Below, one piece after another: positions 23,165 through 33,955 of a DNA stretch of 64,000 nt. Origin of the DNA: Actinernus sp. WN-2022 (taxonomy: Eukaryota; Cnidaria; Anthozoa; Actiniaria; Actinernidae); NCBI GenBank assembly GCA_030867875.1, contig JAOWCC010001368.1:7673714-7737713 (forward strand), written 5' to 3'. How positions within the stretch are numbered: position 1 is the stretch's first letter; the number at the start of each line of letters is the position of its first letter. A program made the position numbers and the translations under genes. Below the pieces are notes generated by a model that saw only the letters and a program-made list of their open reading frames with translations, did no database searches and was not told the DNA's origin.

Positions 23165-23496
23165 GGGCTATTGCACTTAATATGCGTACCCCCCCTGTTG
23201 AGGAACATATTTTGAGTTGTACCCTAAAGAATTCCTCTGAAATTAAAAACACCTGAAGAATTCCATGATGGAAAGTAGTGTTACCCTGAAGAATTGACTT
23301 CGATCCCTGAAGAATTGTCCAAATATTCACTTTGTCCCCAAAGAATTCCTCTAAATTTTATATGTGCCCCCAAAGAATTCCTCTCTATTTATATGGTATC
23401 CCCAAAGAATTCCTTGAAAAATTCTCTGGTGACCCCGCAGAATTCCTTGGTCCTCAACAGGGGGGGGGGGTACGCATATTAAGTGCAATATAGCCC
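23165..23496. mobile_element. MITE with internal AAAGAATTCCT repeats
   Basis: TIRs GGGCTATTGCACTTAATATG and its complement, then a CCCCCC/GGGGGG sector on each side. AAT is repeated at both edges. The interior has about eight diverged repeats of a roughly 30-40 bp unit built around CCCNAAGAATTCCT. Confidence 0.8.
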
Positions 23497-23630
23497 AATG
23501 GTACGGCGCTCTGATCTTCAGTGTTTTCAGTGTTGTTCCAGCGCTTTCTAAACTGATTGCAGTTGGTAGAGCTAGAGGTAGGAGAAAATCGAGCCTACTC
23601 ACTCTATTTAATATTCTAACATATCAGCCG

Positions 23631-24169
23631 ATAGATCGATTTCACTTAGGTCACGTGAATCCTAAAAATCTTTATTGCTGATTCAAATAGAATCAAGGTG
23701 CGTTTTCCTGAAAGAGAACTAAAAATTACGTATTTTTGACAAGTTTTATCAATCTAGGATATTTCTCGCCCAAAATATAAGCGATCAAATGTGCGCCATG
23801 TTTACAGTAAAATGTATGGCGCCGCCATCTTGGTACAGATTACCAAGTTTCATTGAAGTTCACAATTACCAAGAATTCTGACCTAAAATGTATCTATTTG
23901 CATAGATATTCACTTATTTGACATGTTGGTTTGTATTTAGAAGGTTTTTGGCTGAAAGTTGCACTAATTTGACTCCTCAAAATACGTGACTGGTGAGTGC
24001 GTGACTCAAATCGCTTCATCGATATCTCCGGAACAAAGTGAAAGAAACCGATGAAATTTGGTGTGAAGCCGTGCTCAGGTAAGCTCTAAACTGTATCAAA
24101 AGCACAACTTGGTAGAGTTCATAGTTTCGAAGTTAGCAATTTGATGACGTCACATGAAATCGATCTATA
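23631..24169. mobile_element. TIR element just upstream of gene 2
   Basis: Ends ATAGATCGATTTCA and TGAAATCGATCTAT are inverted; GTCACGTGA and GACGTCACA lie next to them. It ends 45 bp before the gene 2 start codon, in a position similar to the unrelated MITE before gene 1. Confidence 0.6.
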
Positions 24170-24198
24170 GTTACTCGACGGACACACTATGACCAAAG

Positions 24199-24220
24199 CC
24201 GGAAGTTCGTGAAGATGGCC
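24199..24220 (+). promoter_or_regulatory. ETS-like plus YY1-like motif at the gene 2 start
   Basis: CCGGAAGT at 24199-24206 followed by TTCGTGAAGATGGCCGCC; the ATG inside is the predicted start (24215). It is identical in layout to 4198-4219 of gene 1. Confidence 0.45.
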
Positions 24221-24402
24221 GCCAAGTTTCCTCAGCATCCAAGAAAACATCATCATGCCGCACTTGACTTATTTTCTGTGATTTGCTGTAATGGCGGTAG
24301 TATGGAGTTGGGCAGCGCAATATACAGATTAAGCCCCCAGAGCTGCGAAGTTGTTAAACGCACCGGTGGAAGCAAGTTTCTCTCTGAATACAAGCACTTG
24401 TT
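24215..24402 (+). CDS. PARP12: Gene 2 exon 1, left part
   Basis: Encodes 62 codons of the N-terminal region (SVICCNGGSMELGSAIYRLS and TGGSKFLSEYKHLL), closely matching residues 1-60 of gene 1. It ends at the target duplication CACTTGTT (24395-24402). Beyond it the frame enters transposon sequence and stops at 24536-24538. Confidence 0.85.
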
Positions 24403-24489
24403 GGTTCTTTCTCGATGTAAGAAACCCGAATTTTCCCAACAATTTTTTCCTAGATCGATATTCCTCTTTCACAAAGACTCTGAGGACAG

Positions 24490-25785
24490 CACAGGTAGTC
24501 CAACCTCAATGTTAATTTCTCTAGGATATCACAGGTAGTCCAACGTCAATGTTTATACCTTTAGGACACTAGGACACTAGGACACTAGGACACCAGGACA
24601 GCACAGGTAGTCCAACCACAATGTTTATTTCTCTAGGATATCACAGGTAGTCCAACATCAATGTTTATACCTCTAGGACAGCTAGGACACTAGGACACTA
24701 GGACACTAGGACACATGGACACTAGGACACTAGGACAGCACAGGTAGTCCAACCACAATGTCTATTTCTCTAGGATATCACAGGTAGTCCAACATCAATG
24801 TTTATACCTCTAGGACAGCTAGGACACTAGGACACTAGGACACTAGGACAGCACAGGTAGTCCAACCACAATGTTTATTTCTCTAGGATATCACAGGTAG
24901 TCCAACATCAATGTTTATACCTCTAGGACAGCTAGGACAGCTAGGACACTAGGACACTAGGACAGCACAGGTAGTCCAGCCACAATGTTTATTTCTCTAG
25001 GATATCACAGGTAGTCCAACATCAATGTTTATACCTCTAGGACAGCTAGGACAGCTAGGACACTAGGACACTAGGACAGCACAGGTAGTCCAACCACAAT
25101 GTTTATTTCTCTAGGATATCACAGGTAGTCCAACATCAATGTTTATACCTCTAGGACAGCTAGGACAGCTAGGACACTAGGACACTAGGACACTAGGACA
25201 GCACAGGTAGTCCAACCACAATGTTTATTTCTCTAGGATATCACAGGTAGTCCAACATCAATGTTTATACCTCTAGGACAGCTAGGACAGCTAGGACACT
25301 AGGACACTAGGACACTAGGACAGCACAGGTAGTCCAACCACAATGTTTATTTCTCTAGGATATCACAGGTAGTCCAACATCAATGTTTATACCTCTAGGA
25401 CAGCTAGGACAGCTAGGACACTAGGACACTAGGACAGCACAGGTAGTCCAACCACAATGTTTATTTCTCTAGGATATCACAGGTAGTCCAACATCAATGT
25501 TTATACCTCTAGGACAGCTAGGACAGCTAGGACACTAGGACACTAGGACACTAGCACAGCACAGGTAGTCCAACCACAATGTTTATTTCTCTAGGATATC
25601 ACAGGTAGTCCAACATCAATGTTTATACCTCTAGGACAGCTAGGACAGCTAGGACACTAGGACACTAGGACAGCACAGGTAGTCCAACCACAATGTTTAT
25701 TTCTCTAGGATATCACAGGTAGTCCAACATCAATGTTTATACCTCTAGGACAGCTAGGACAGCTAGGACAGCTAGGACACTAGTC
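24490..25785. repeat. Minisatellite of the left arm
   Basis: About ten repeats of a 110-125 bp compound unit. Each has a GACAGCACAGGTAGTCCAAC box, CACAATGTTTATTTCTCTAG, a GATATCACAGGTAGTCCAAC box, ATCAATGTTTATACCTCTAG, and then a variable number of 10-bp AGGACACT/AGGACAGCT units. Length varies through the decamer block. Confidence 0.95.
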
Positions 25786-26450
25786 CAATCAACAGAGCGG
25801 AAAAACATTGGGCATGCGCACTAGGCACTTTATTAAAAGTAAATCAAGATGACCGCCGAGCGGGAGTGAATTGTAGCTCTTTTACAAGGACCTCACAGCT
25901 CAAGAAATACCGCAATTACTTTATTACTTCACACCATAGACTGATATTCTTCAAATACTTCTCTGAGCCCAAATAACACATAATCCAGTTCACAGAAAGA
26001 ACGCTACAATTGCTCGTTCAACTCTGTCTTCAAGAAAAACGAACCATTTAGAAATGTTCATATGAGACCGGAAAAATGGCAAAAATAAGGAAACTTGTAA
26101 GATATAAGCTTTAAACTTCGGTAGAGAACTAAGGAGGTAATGGTTTTCAACATATAAAATACCATATTCAAGATTTTCATAGCATTTTTCAAACGAAGTA
26201 TTGAACTAGACTGTCTCCTAGCCTGTGAACGAGGCTCTCCAAAGGGAAGAGGGGAGAGCCTCGTTCATAGGCTATAGAAATCCTGGAACGACGATCCGCA
26301 TTACCAAAGAATGTATAAAAGTGTAAGTAAATCTATAGAGCTATTATCATGAAATTGTACAATATTTCACTATTTCAATCAGTTCATTGTTTTACCAATC
26401 AGTAAAGAAAACTATTTTAAATTTTGTTTTAAAATGAAGTGTTACATGTA
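25786..26450. repeat. Inner unique part of the left arm
   Basis: The reverse complement appears at about 29268-29945 with small indels. A 56-bp hairpin MITE (26219-26274, TAGCCTGTGAACGAGGCTCT.. to its complement) interrupts the left arm and is not matched in full in the right arm, so it may be a later insertion. Confidence 0.75.
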
Positions 26451-27241
26451 AAAAACGTAATATGTTATAATTGTTCTGTTTTCAGAAAGCCAACAATAAA
26501 ACATAGTTGTAATTGAATGCCTTTGGCAGAGCAGTTTTGTGTTCATTTAATTTTGTTGATGTTAGAAGAGGGGTGACACTGACTAATTATTATTAATCAT
26601 GTTGTGTGGGACTTTTGTGCAGCTCGGTAAGAGAGGTGGTTGGTGTATGAAATTAAGAGCCTGTATGAGAGCGAGGAAAATCGCAGTGGGGAGACTCGTT
26701 CTCACGTTTGGAACAACATTCTCTTCAAGGAAAATTTAAGTCAAAATCTACGAAGTCAGGAAAAATGTATCATCCGGTGTGTTATTTTGCAGAGACTACC
26801 AACGCAAGAAGTGCTGCCACACGAAAGATCATTTTGGTCTAATTCGCCGGCGGCGAGCGAAAATGGACACAACATGTGTGCGCTAAGTACTGGGTGACTA
26901 AGTAATCGTTATTGAATCTTATGAGCGACACTGCGAGTTCTCGACCGAGTGCCCACTCTTTACGGGCACGGGCATTGCAGAAGCTGCTAGTAACAATGAC
27001 CCTAACGCTTGACTCGCGAATGGGGTAATGCAGAGTAATTATGTTGCGGTGTATAACTCTCACACCGGCCGTGACTTGGACATGCCTGTAGCGTGTACAG
27101 ATCGTGAATTTGAAAATGTTGATCGTGACATTTCGTTTGCGTGGAATACAGATCGTGACTCTGTTATTTCAAATTTTAATCATGGCTTCAGTTTGTCAGC
27201 AGTTGATCGTGACTTTCAAAAACGTGACTCTGAGTTTTTTA
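26451..27241. other. Core of the foldback element, unrecognised
   Basis: No family is recognised. Short open stretches exist on both strands (for example 26640-26897) without recognisable domains. Confidence 0.4.
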
Positions 27242-27405
27242 AAGTGCACCTAACCCCTTTTGCGATTTTTATACCAATGAATCTTTGAAATGTTTTGAGT
27301 ACTTCTGCGAAGAAATTATTGACTTACAAAGAATATTCTATGTTCTAGAAAATTTGACCTTTCCTGACCCATGACCGCGTAAGAAAAAGCCTGGGTCGCG
27401 GTATA
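27242..27405. mobile_element. Diverged third copy of the AGTGCCTATCACC MITE
   Basis: Starts TTAA|AGTGCACCTAACCCC and continues in parallel with 6741-6925 through CCTGACCCATGACCGCG and AGCCTGGGTCG. It is more diverged than the other two copies, so it is an old resident of the core. Confidence 0.65.
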
Positions 27406-27783
27406 CCGGCCGGGAATATTCTTTTCTCCGGTATAGAAAAGCAATCTAAAAATAAGATGAACCGAATGACTGACAATGATATATTTTTATTTCTTATTAA
27501 CCCTCCAATCAAACAACCAGCTATACAGAAAGAAATAGCAAAATACATATTTGAATGTATGCTATATAGAAATAGCGTCAAATTCCAGGCCGAGATAAGA
27601 TAGCACCACACCATGTGTGCGAATACAAAAACAACCCTTTGAACTCAGATGTAATTATTGTAATTCTTATTCAATTAATTTAAGGTTATTTGGACGTTAG
27701 TCTATATACTCTCTGTGTAAGACTCCAAATAAAAAATGTCTATGTCTATATATCCGAACGTGTTTTTAAAACAATTTAAAGAA

Positions 27784-27890
27784 GGGGCAATCAGGGTTTT
27801 GGAGCTCGGATTGGGTCAAACAGGGTCAGGGTTTGAGCCTCTTGGCCTCACATACATACCCATTTTTCATGTAACTATCCCCTCCCCCCC
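27784..27890. repeat. Copy of the 11636-11730 dispersed repeat
   Basis: GGGGCAATCAGGGTTTTGGA and following bases match intron 2 of gene 1, again ending next to a C-rich tract. Confidence 0.65.
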
Positions 27891-27911
27891 CCCCCCCCCC
27901 CCTCCCGGGCG

Positions 27912-28958
27912 ATGGAGACGTGGTTCATCTTACTTATCCAACATCCAACAGTGGATACTATTGCAGGCTTGATACGGGATTTGAAGCCTGGGTGTCTTAT
28001 TTACAAATGTCCCGCCTACAAAAACAATTACGTCGAACTCACAGGGCAGCATACGCCGAGGGAACACATAAAAACGGCTGCATGCTTTACGCAATGGAGA
28101 GCATATCTATTATTTTGCACGTACTTCAATTTAATACCAGTTCCAGCGTCTATAGATACGGTTGCCATGTTTTGTCAGTTTCTGAGCCGGAGTCTCATTC
28201 CAGCTTCTATGAGAAATTACGTTAGCGCGGGGTTAAGCTCTTGCATAATTTCGCAGGTGACGATTGCTCGATTTTCAAGAGTTATGAGTTGTCTATCATT
28301 TTGAAGGGCCTGGAGAGACTAGCCCAGCATATCCCGGCTAGGGCTCCTCCCATAACTCCTTCAATTCTATCACGTTTAGTTTTGGCAGCAAATCTGGAGG
28401 ATCCACGACAGGTCACATTTGTCGCCGCATTTCGTTGTACCTTTTTCTTGCTCTCAAGAGTCTCTAATATTGTACGTCCATCTATATATATCGAAGTCTA
28501 GTTCCGGTTTTTACCTTCGTAGGAAGGACATTATTCCTTCCGAATCGGGGCTACTCGTTATTTTTCGAGGTACCAAAACAATTCAGTTTGGCAAGCATCG
28601 CTTAGTGTTTCCATTAAATAAATGCGTATTCCATGCAGATTCACCTCTATGTCCAGTTGCCATGTTTCATCTTCAGAATGTGTCACTTAAGCCCGGTCCA
28701 CATCTCCAGCTTTCGTTTATCCAACACTGAATTCAACAGTCAGTCTCACAACGATCACTAACAGAACCTATGTTACTAAGCTGAGACATATGTTACATCG
28801 GGCGGCCGGGTATCGAGAACTATGGTAGTTGCAGAGGTCACTCATTTAGGCGTGGGTCTTTTCATTTGGGGGTTCCGGGAGAACTTATTCAGCTTTTCGG
28901 CAACTGGTCCTCGGACGCGTATAAAGTATATTTTGAGGGATTATTGATTGGTAGTTGA
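27912..28958 (+). pseudogene. Tyrosine recombinase (DIRS/Crypton-type) relic
   Basis: Frames joined by at least three frameshifts give a recognisable tyrosine recombinase. The N-terminal core-binding helices are at about 28050-28235 (TQWRAYLLFCTYFNLIPVPA, MFCQFLSRSLIPASMRNYVS). Further helices follow (YELSIILKGLERLAQHIPAR, then PPITPSILSRLV). The catalytic Arg I is in FFLLSRVSNIV (about 28445-28475). The middle part is FRGTKTIQFGKHRLVFPLN (about 28563-28620). H-x-x-R is in GHSFRRGS (about 28840), and the Tyr nucleophile in SSDAYKVYFEG (about 28910-28940). The active-site residues remain although the frame is broken. Such genes occur in DIRS retrotransposons and Cryptons. It lies in the core of the foldback element and may be a nested remnant. 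Confidence 0.75.
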
Positions 28959-29267
28959 CTGGCGTCTATCTCAAACACTGACTCCTTTCTTTTTGGCGTT
29001 TTCGGAGGGCTGAGTAGTGAATTCGGTGAATTTCGGTGTAGCTTTCACTTATTGTCTTGCCTGAAGCCGAATAAAACTCCTCACTTTGCCAAATAAGAAA
29101 GTTGTCTGTGTTTGATCTTAGTATTACTAAAGGGGGGATTATCCTACACATGTATTTGTCTCACTTTGCTTGTGGTTGAGGAGAATAAAATGAAGATCAA
29201 AAGAAGTGATGGTGCCGTTTGAAGAGTCCATTTCTCAAGTAGTCTACACAAGCAAACATGCTCCTTT
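28959..29267. other. Core of the foldback element, right side
   Basis: Nothing recognised. Confidence 0.35.
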
Positions 29268-29945
29268 GCTTGTAACACTTCATTTTAAAACAACATTTAA
29301 AATCGTTTTTTTACAATGGTAAACCAATCAACCAATTCATCAAAATACCGATGTGAACCATGATAACCAAATCAAGTTAAATATTGTACAATAGAATTAT
29401 TATTATACTATAGAATTACTTACAATCTTTGCCTTTGCCTTTGGTAATGCGGATCACTGCTGTAGCCTGTAGACAGTCTAGTCACTATAATTTGTAATAT
29501 AACTTCAAATGCTTCGTTTGAAAAATGGTCGGGTATTAAAATCTTGAATATGGTATTTTATATCTTGAAAACCATTACCTCTTTAGTTCTCTACCGAAGT
29601 ATAAAGCTTATATGTTCACAAGTTTCCTTATTTTTGGCGTTTTTCCAGTCGCATATGAACTTTTCCAAATGGTTCGTTTTTCTTAAAGACAGAGTATGTA
29701 TAACGAACAATTGTAGCATTCTTTCTGTGAACTGGATTATGTGTTATTTGGGCACAGAGAAGCTAAGTAACTGAAGAATATTGGTCCTTGGTGTGAAGTA
29801 ATAAAGTAATCGTGGTATTTCTTTATCTTTGAGAGGTCGCGCTCTGAAAAAGAGCTACAATTCACTCCCGCTCGGCGGCCATCTTGATTTACTTTTTTTA
29901 AATAAAGTGCCTAGTACGCATGCACAACGTTTTTCCGCTCTATCG
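29268..29945. repeat. Inner unique part of the right arm
   Basis: Inverted partner of 25786-26450. It includes the CCGCTCGGCGGCCATCTTGA sector facing TCAAGATGACCGCCGAGCGG in the left arm. Confidence 0.8.
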
Positions 29946-31850
29946 GTTGGACTACCTGTGCTATCCTAGTGTCCTAGTGTCCTAGCTGTCCTAGAGGTAT
30001 AAACATTGATGTTGGACTACCTGTGCTGTCCTAGTGTCCTAGCTGTCCTAGAGGTATAAATTAACATTGATGTTGGACTACCTGTGCTGTCCTAGTGTCC
30101 TAGCTGTCCTAGTGTCCTAGCTGTCCTAGAGGAATAAACATTGATGTTGGACTACCTAGGCCTGTGCTGTCCTAGTGCCCTAGTGTCCTAGTGTCCTAGC
30201 TGTCCTAGAGGTATAAACATTGATGTTGGACTACCTGTGATATCCTAGAGAAATTAACATTGTGGTTGGACTACCTGTGCTGTCCTAGTGTCCTAGTGTC
30301 CTAGTGTCCTAGCTGTCCTAGCTGTCCTAGAGGCATAAACATTGATGTTGGACTACCTGTGATATCCTAGGGAAATAAACATTGTGGTTGGACTACCTGT
30401 GCTGTCCTAGTGTCCTAGTGTCCTAGTGTCCTAGCTGTCCTAGAGGTATAAACATTGATGTTGGACTACCTGTGCTGTCCTAGTGTCCTAGCTGTCCTAG
30501 AGGTATAAATTAACATTGATGTTGGACTACCTGTGCTGTCCTAGTGTCCTAGCTGTCCTAGTGTCCTAGCTGTCCTAGAGGTATAAATTAACATTGATGT
30601 TGGACTACCTGTGCTGTCCTAGTGTCCTAGCTGTCCTAGTGTCCTAGCTGTCCTAGAGGAGTAAACATTGATGTTGGACTACCTAGGCCTGTGCTGTCCT
30701 AGTGCCCTAGTGTCCTAGTGTCCTAGCTGTCCTAGAGGTATAAACATTGATGTTGGACTACCTGTGATATCCTAGAGAAATTAACATTGTGGTTGGACTA
30801 CCTGTGCTGTCCTAGTGTCCTAGTGTCCTAGTGTCCTAGCTGTCCTAGCTGTCCTAGAGGCATAAACATTGATGTTGGACTACCTGTGATATCCTAGGGA
30901 AATAAACATTGTGGTTGGACTACCTGTGCTGTCCTAGTGTCCTAGTGTCCTAGCTGTCCTAGCTGTCCTAGAGGTATAAACATTGATGTTGGACTACCTG
31001 TGATATTCTAGAGAAATAAACATTGTGGTTGGACTACCTGTGCTGTCCTAGTGTCCTAGTGTCCTAGTGTCCTAGCTGTCCTAGCTGTCCTAGAGGTATA
31101 AACATTGATGTTGGACTACCTGTGATATTCTAGAGAAATAAACATTGTGGTTGGACTACCTGTGCTGTCCTAGTGTCCTAGTGTCCTAGTGTCCTAGTGT
31201 CCTAGTGTCCTAGCTGTCCTAGAGGCATAAACATTGATGTTGGACTACCTGTGATATCCTAGAGAAATAAACATTGTGGTTGGACTACCTGTGCTGTCCT
31301 AGTGTCCTAGTGTCCTAGTGTCCTAGCTGTCCTAGCTGTCCTAGAGGTATAAACATTGATGTTGGACTACCTGTGATATTCTAGAGAAATAAACATTGTG
31401 GTTGGACTACCTGTGCTGTCCTGGTGTCCTAGTGTCCTAGCTGTCCTAGTGTCCTAGCTGTCCTAGAGGCATAAACATTGATGTTGGACTACCTGTGATA
31501 TCCTAGAGAAATAAACATTGTGGTTGGACTACCTGTGCTGTCCTAGTGTCCTAGTGTCCTAGTGTCCTAGCTGTCCTAGCCGTCCTAGAGGTATAAACAT
31601 TGATGTTGGACTACCTGTGATATCCTAGAGAAATAAACGCTGAGGTTGGACTACCTGTGCTGTCCTAGTGTCCTAGTGTCTTAGCCGTCCTAGAGGCATA
31701 AACATTGATGTTGGACTACCTGTGATATCCTAGAGAAATAAACGCTGAGGTTGGACTACCTGTTCTGTCCTAGTGTCCTAGTGTCCTAGTGTTCTAGCCG
31801 TCCTAGCTGTCCTAGAGGAATAAACATTGATGTTGGACTACCTGTGCCGT
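29946..31850. repeat. Minisatellite of the right arm
   Basis: Inverted version of the left-arm minisatellite, longer (about 1.9 kb) and more heterogeneous. It has additional forms with AATTAACATTGATG and ACCTAGGCCTGTGCTGTCC. A block of about 430 bp (about 30040-30480) is repeated nearby at about 30500-30960, showing higher-order duplication. Confidence 0.93.
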
Positions 31851-31944
31851 CCTCACTCCTCAGAGTCTATGGCAAAGAGGAATATCGATCTAGGAAATGT
31901 TGGGAAAATTCGGGTTTCTTACATCGAGAAAGAACCCACTTGTT

Positions 31945-33275
31945 CAAGCTTCAAAAAGACGGAAGTAGGGTTTCAGTGGAAGTGATCCTGCCTTTGAAAT
32001 TCTGCTCCCAGGCCAGCGAGAAAGGAGGCTGCCCTCTCGGAAGATCCTGCAGAAAGCTTCATCTCTGTCCTTACAACATCAAAGGAAGCTGCTCTTACGG
32101 AGAAAAATGTAGAAGCTCTCATAACATCAAAGATGAGCACACTATTTCCATCCTAAGAGAGTTTGATATTGCCAATATTGACAGCATTATTTTGCTAAAA
32201 CTCATGAAGAAAGTTTTTGATGATACGGAGATGGAGAGAGCAGCTGATAACCACCCTGTCCCTGATATCTGCAAGTTCTATAACAACATCAAGAGCTGCA
32301 GTAAGGGTGACCAATGCCCTTTTTTACATGTCTGTCAACATTTTGTTGATGGTACATGTAAGTTTGGAGGTCAATGCAAAAGGGTTCACCATTTTAAAGA
32401 TGAACATAATGTTAATGTCTTAGAGAAGCATCAATTGAATAGGCTTGGGTCCAAGATGCTGCTCAGTGTCTTGAATGGTCGTGAAAGGAAGCATACCACA
32501 AGCTCAAGTTCTGACACGTTGGAGAAAAATATGCATACTCCCACAGCAAGAATGCCAACTGCATCCACCAGCTCAGCTGATATGACACATGATAATTACC
32601 CTGTCCCTGATATCTGCAAGTTCTATAACAACATCAAGAGCTGCAGTAAGGGTGACCAATGCCCCTTTTTACATGTCTGTCAACATTTTGTTGATGGCAC
32701 ATGTAAGTTTGGAGGTGGATGCAAAAGAGTTCACCGTTTTAAAGATGAACATAATGTTAATGTGTTAGAGAAGCATCAATTGAATAGGCTTGGGTCCAAG
32801 ATGCTGGTCTCTGTCTTGAATGGTCGCAAGAAGCTGGTCTGTGTCTTGAATGGTCGCAAAAGGAAGCGTACTACAAGCTCAAGTTCTGACACGTCGGAGA
32901 ACAATATGCATATTCCCACAGCAAGAATGCCAACTGCATCCACCAGCTCAGCTGATATGACACATAGCATGCATACTACTATCAATGCAATGTGCATTAA
33001 AGATAATGACACAGCTGACATATGTGGTTTTCATCTCCGTGGGCACTGTAACTATGGTAACAAGTGTATGCATCACCACACAGAGCTGCCTTATTTGTGG
33101 CAATATAAGGAACTCAATACACAAGGTCCTTGGAAGAGTCTAATCAGTGATATGAACATGATGGTGGAACAAGCATTTTGTAATGAGGACAAGGATGGCG
33201 TTCCCATGATTTTAAATGGAGTGCAGTATCACATCCAGTTCGATGTGATAACTGCAATTCCCCTATCTGTAACAA
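31945..33275 (+). CDS. PARP12: Gene 2 exon 1, right part: seven CCCH fingers and first WWE
   Basis: Open from the insertion edge to the donor CAA|GTAAGT (33276), phase 1 as in gene 1. The fingers in order are types 1, 2, 3, 4, 3', 4' and 5. A 345-bp tandem duplication (32246-32590 and from 32591) copied fingers 3-4 plus the Ser-rich linker. A second small duplication of about 30 bp (near 32805-32860) doubled VLNGRKK. The last finger is CGFHLRGHCNYGNKCMHHH, followed by the WWE LPYLWQYKELNTQGPW. There is no ATG near the left edge of this part. Confidence 0.9.
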
Positions 33276-33700
33276 GTAAGTTTTAATTTAATATACAGCT
33301 ACTGCTACTTTATATATACATGTTTAATTTTTAATCTGTGTCATTATGAGTAAGTACTAAAATGCATTAGCTACTATGCCAGATCCACTACTGGTGAAAA
33401 TACTTATTTGCCATTTGTGGATCAATTAAGTTTTATCTTATAAATTTCATTTTAACTTTTTATTGTTTTTTTTGTAGAGGAAATCACATTAATGCAAGTG
33501 CCCATAAATTACTGTCTTAATGTAGCACATGCAGTTCATGCATTTTTTTGTTTATGATATTAACTGAGGAAGCATTTGCTGAGAGCATGCAAATGTCACT
33601 CTATAACCTTTTTATGCACTCATTATTGACCAATCAGAATCCAGATATATTGTTGGCTGAGTACAAATGTATATTATAAGTTGGTCTAAACTTCATGTAG
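33276..33700. other. Gene 2 intron 1
   Basis: 425 bp without a recognised element. The counterpart in gene 1 is 4.6 kb, mostly LINE and MITE insertions. Confidence 0.7.
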
Positions 33701-33901
33701 GTGCTCCTACACCCAACCTGAAAGTGCGTCGGTTATCAACACAATCTTCAGTAAATGCTCCACCTGGCCATGTGTATAGCACCAGGTGGTTCTGGTACTG
33801 GAAGGATGAAAAGAACCAGTGGCAATCCTATGACAGCACAGATGTTGGAGTGTTACCAAACACTACATGCCGGCAGTCCCTTGAGAAGGACTTCTTATTA
33901 G
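33701..33901 (+). CDS. PARP12: Gene 2 exon 2: second WWE module
   Basis: 201 nt, phase 1 at both ends. STRWFWYWKDEKNQWQSYD is nearly identical to gene 1. It ends EKDFLLG at donor G|GTACTT. It has two extra codons near the start (PT) compared with gene 1. Confidence 0.9.
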
Positions 33902-33955
33902 GTACTTGTAATAATGTGCCATATTGCACCATTAATATATCCCAAAATTCATTAA

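Larger units (their letters stand above)
24403..31936. mobile_element. 7.5-kb foldback element inserted in gene 2 exon 1
   Basis: The element begins GGTTCTTTCTCGATG and ends with the complement. It is bounded by the exact 8-bp duplication CACTTGTT (24395-24402 and 31937-31944). Long inverted arms run from 24403 to about 26450 and from about 29268 to 31936. Each arm consists of about 85 bp of terminal unique sequence, a minisatellite, and about 650 bp of inner unique sequence. The core (26450-29268) carries older repeats and a broken tyrosine recombinase but no recognised DDE transposase. 8-bp duplications are made by hAT, P, Merlin and KDZ-type elements; the ends do not settle which. Arm divergence is modest, with small indels near 24440/31895. 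Confidence 0.9.

Noticed and set aside
24490..31850. CRISPR-like array of regular repeats
   Set aside because: The spacers are themselves repeated and the arrays are inverted copies within a transposon in a eukaryotic gene.
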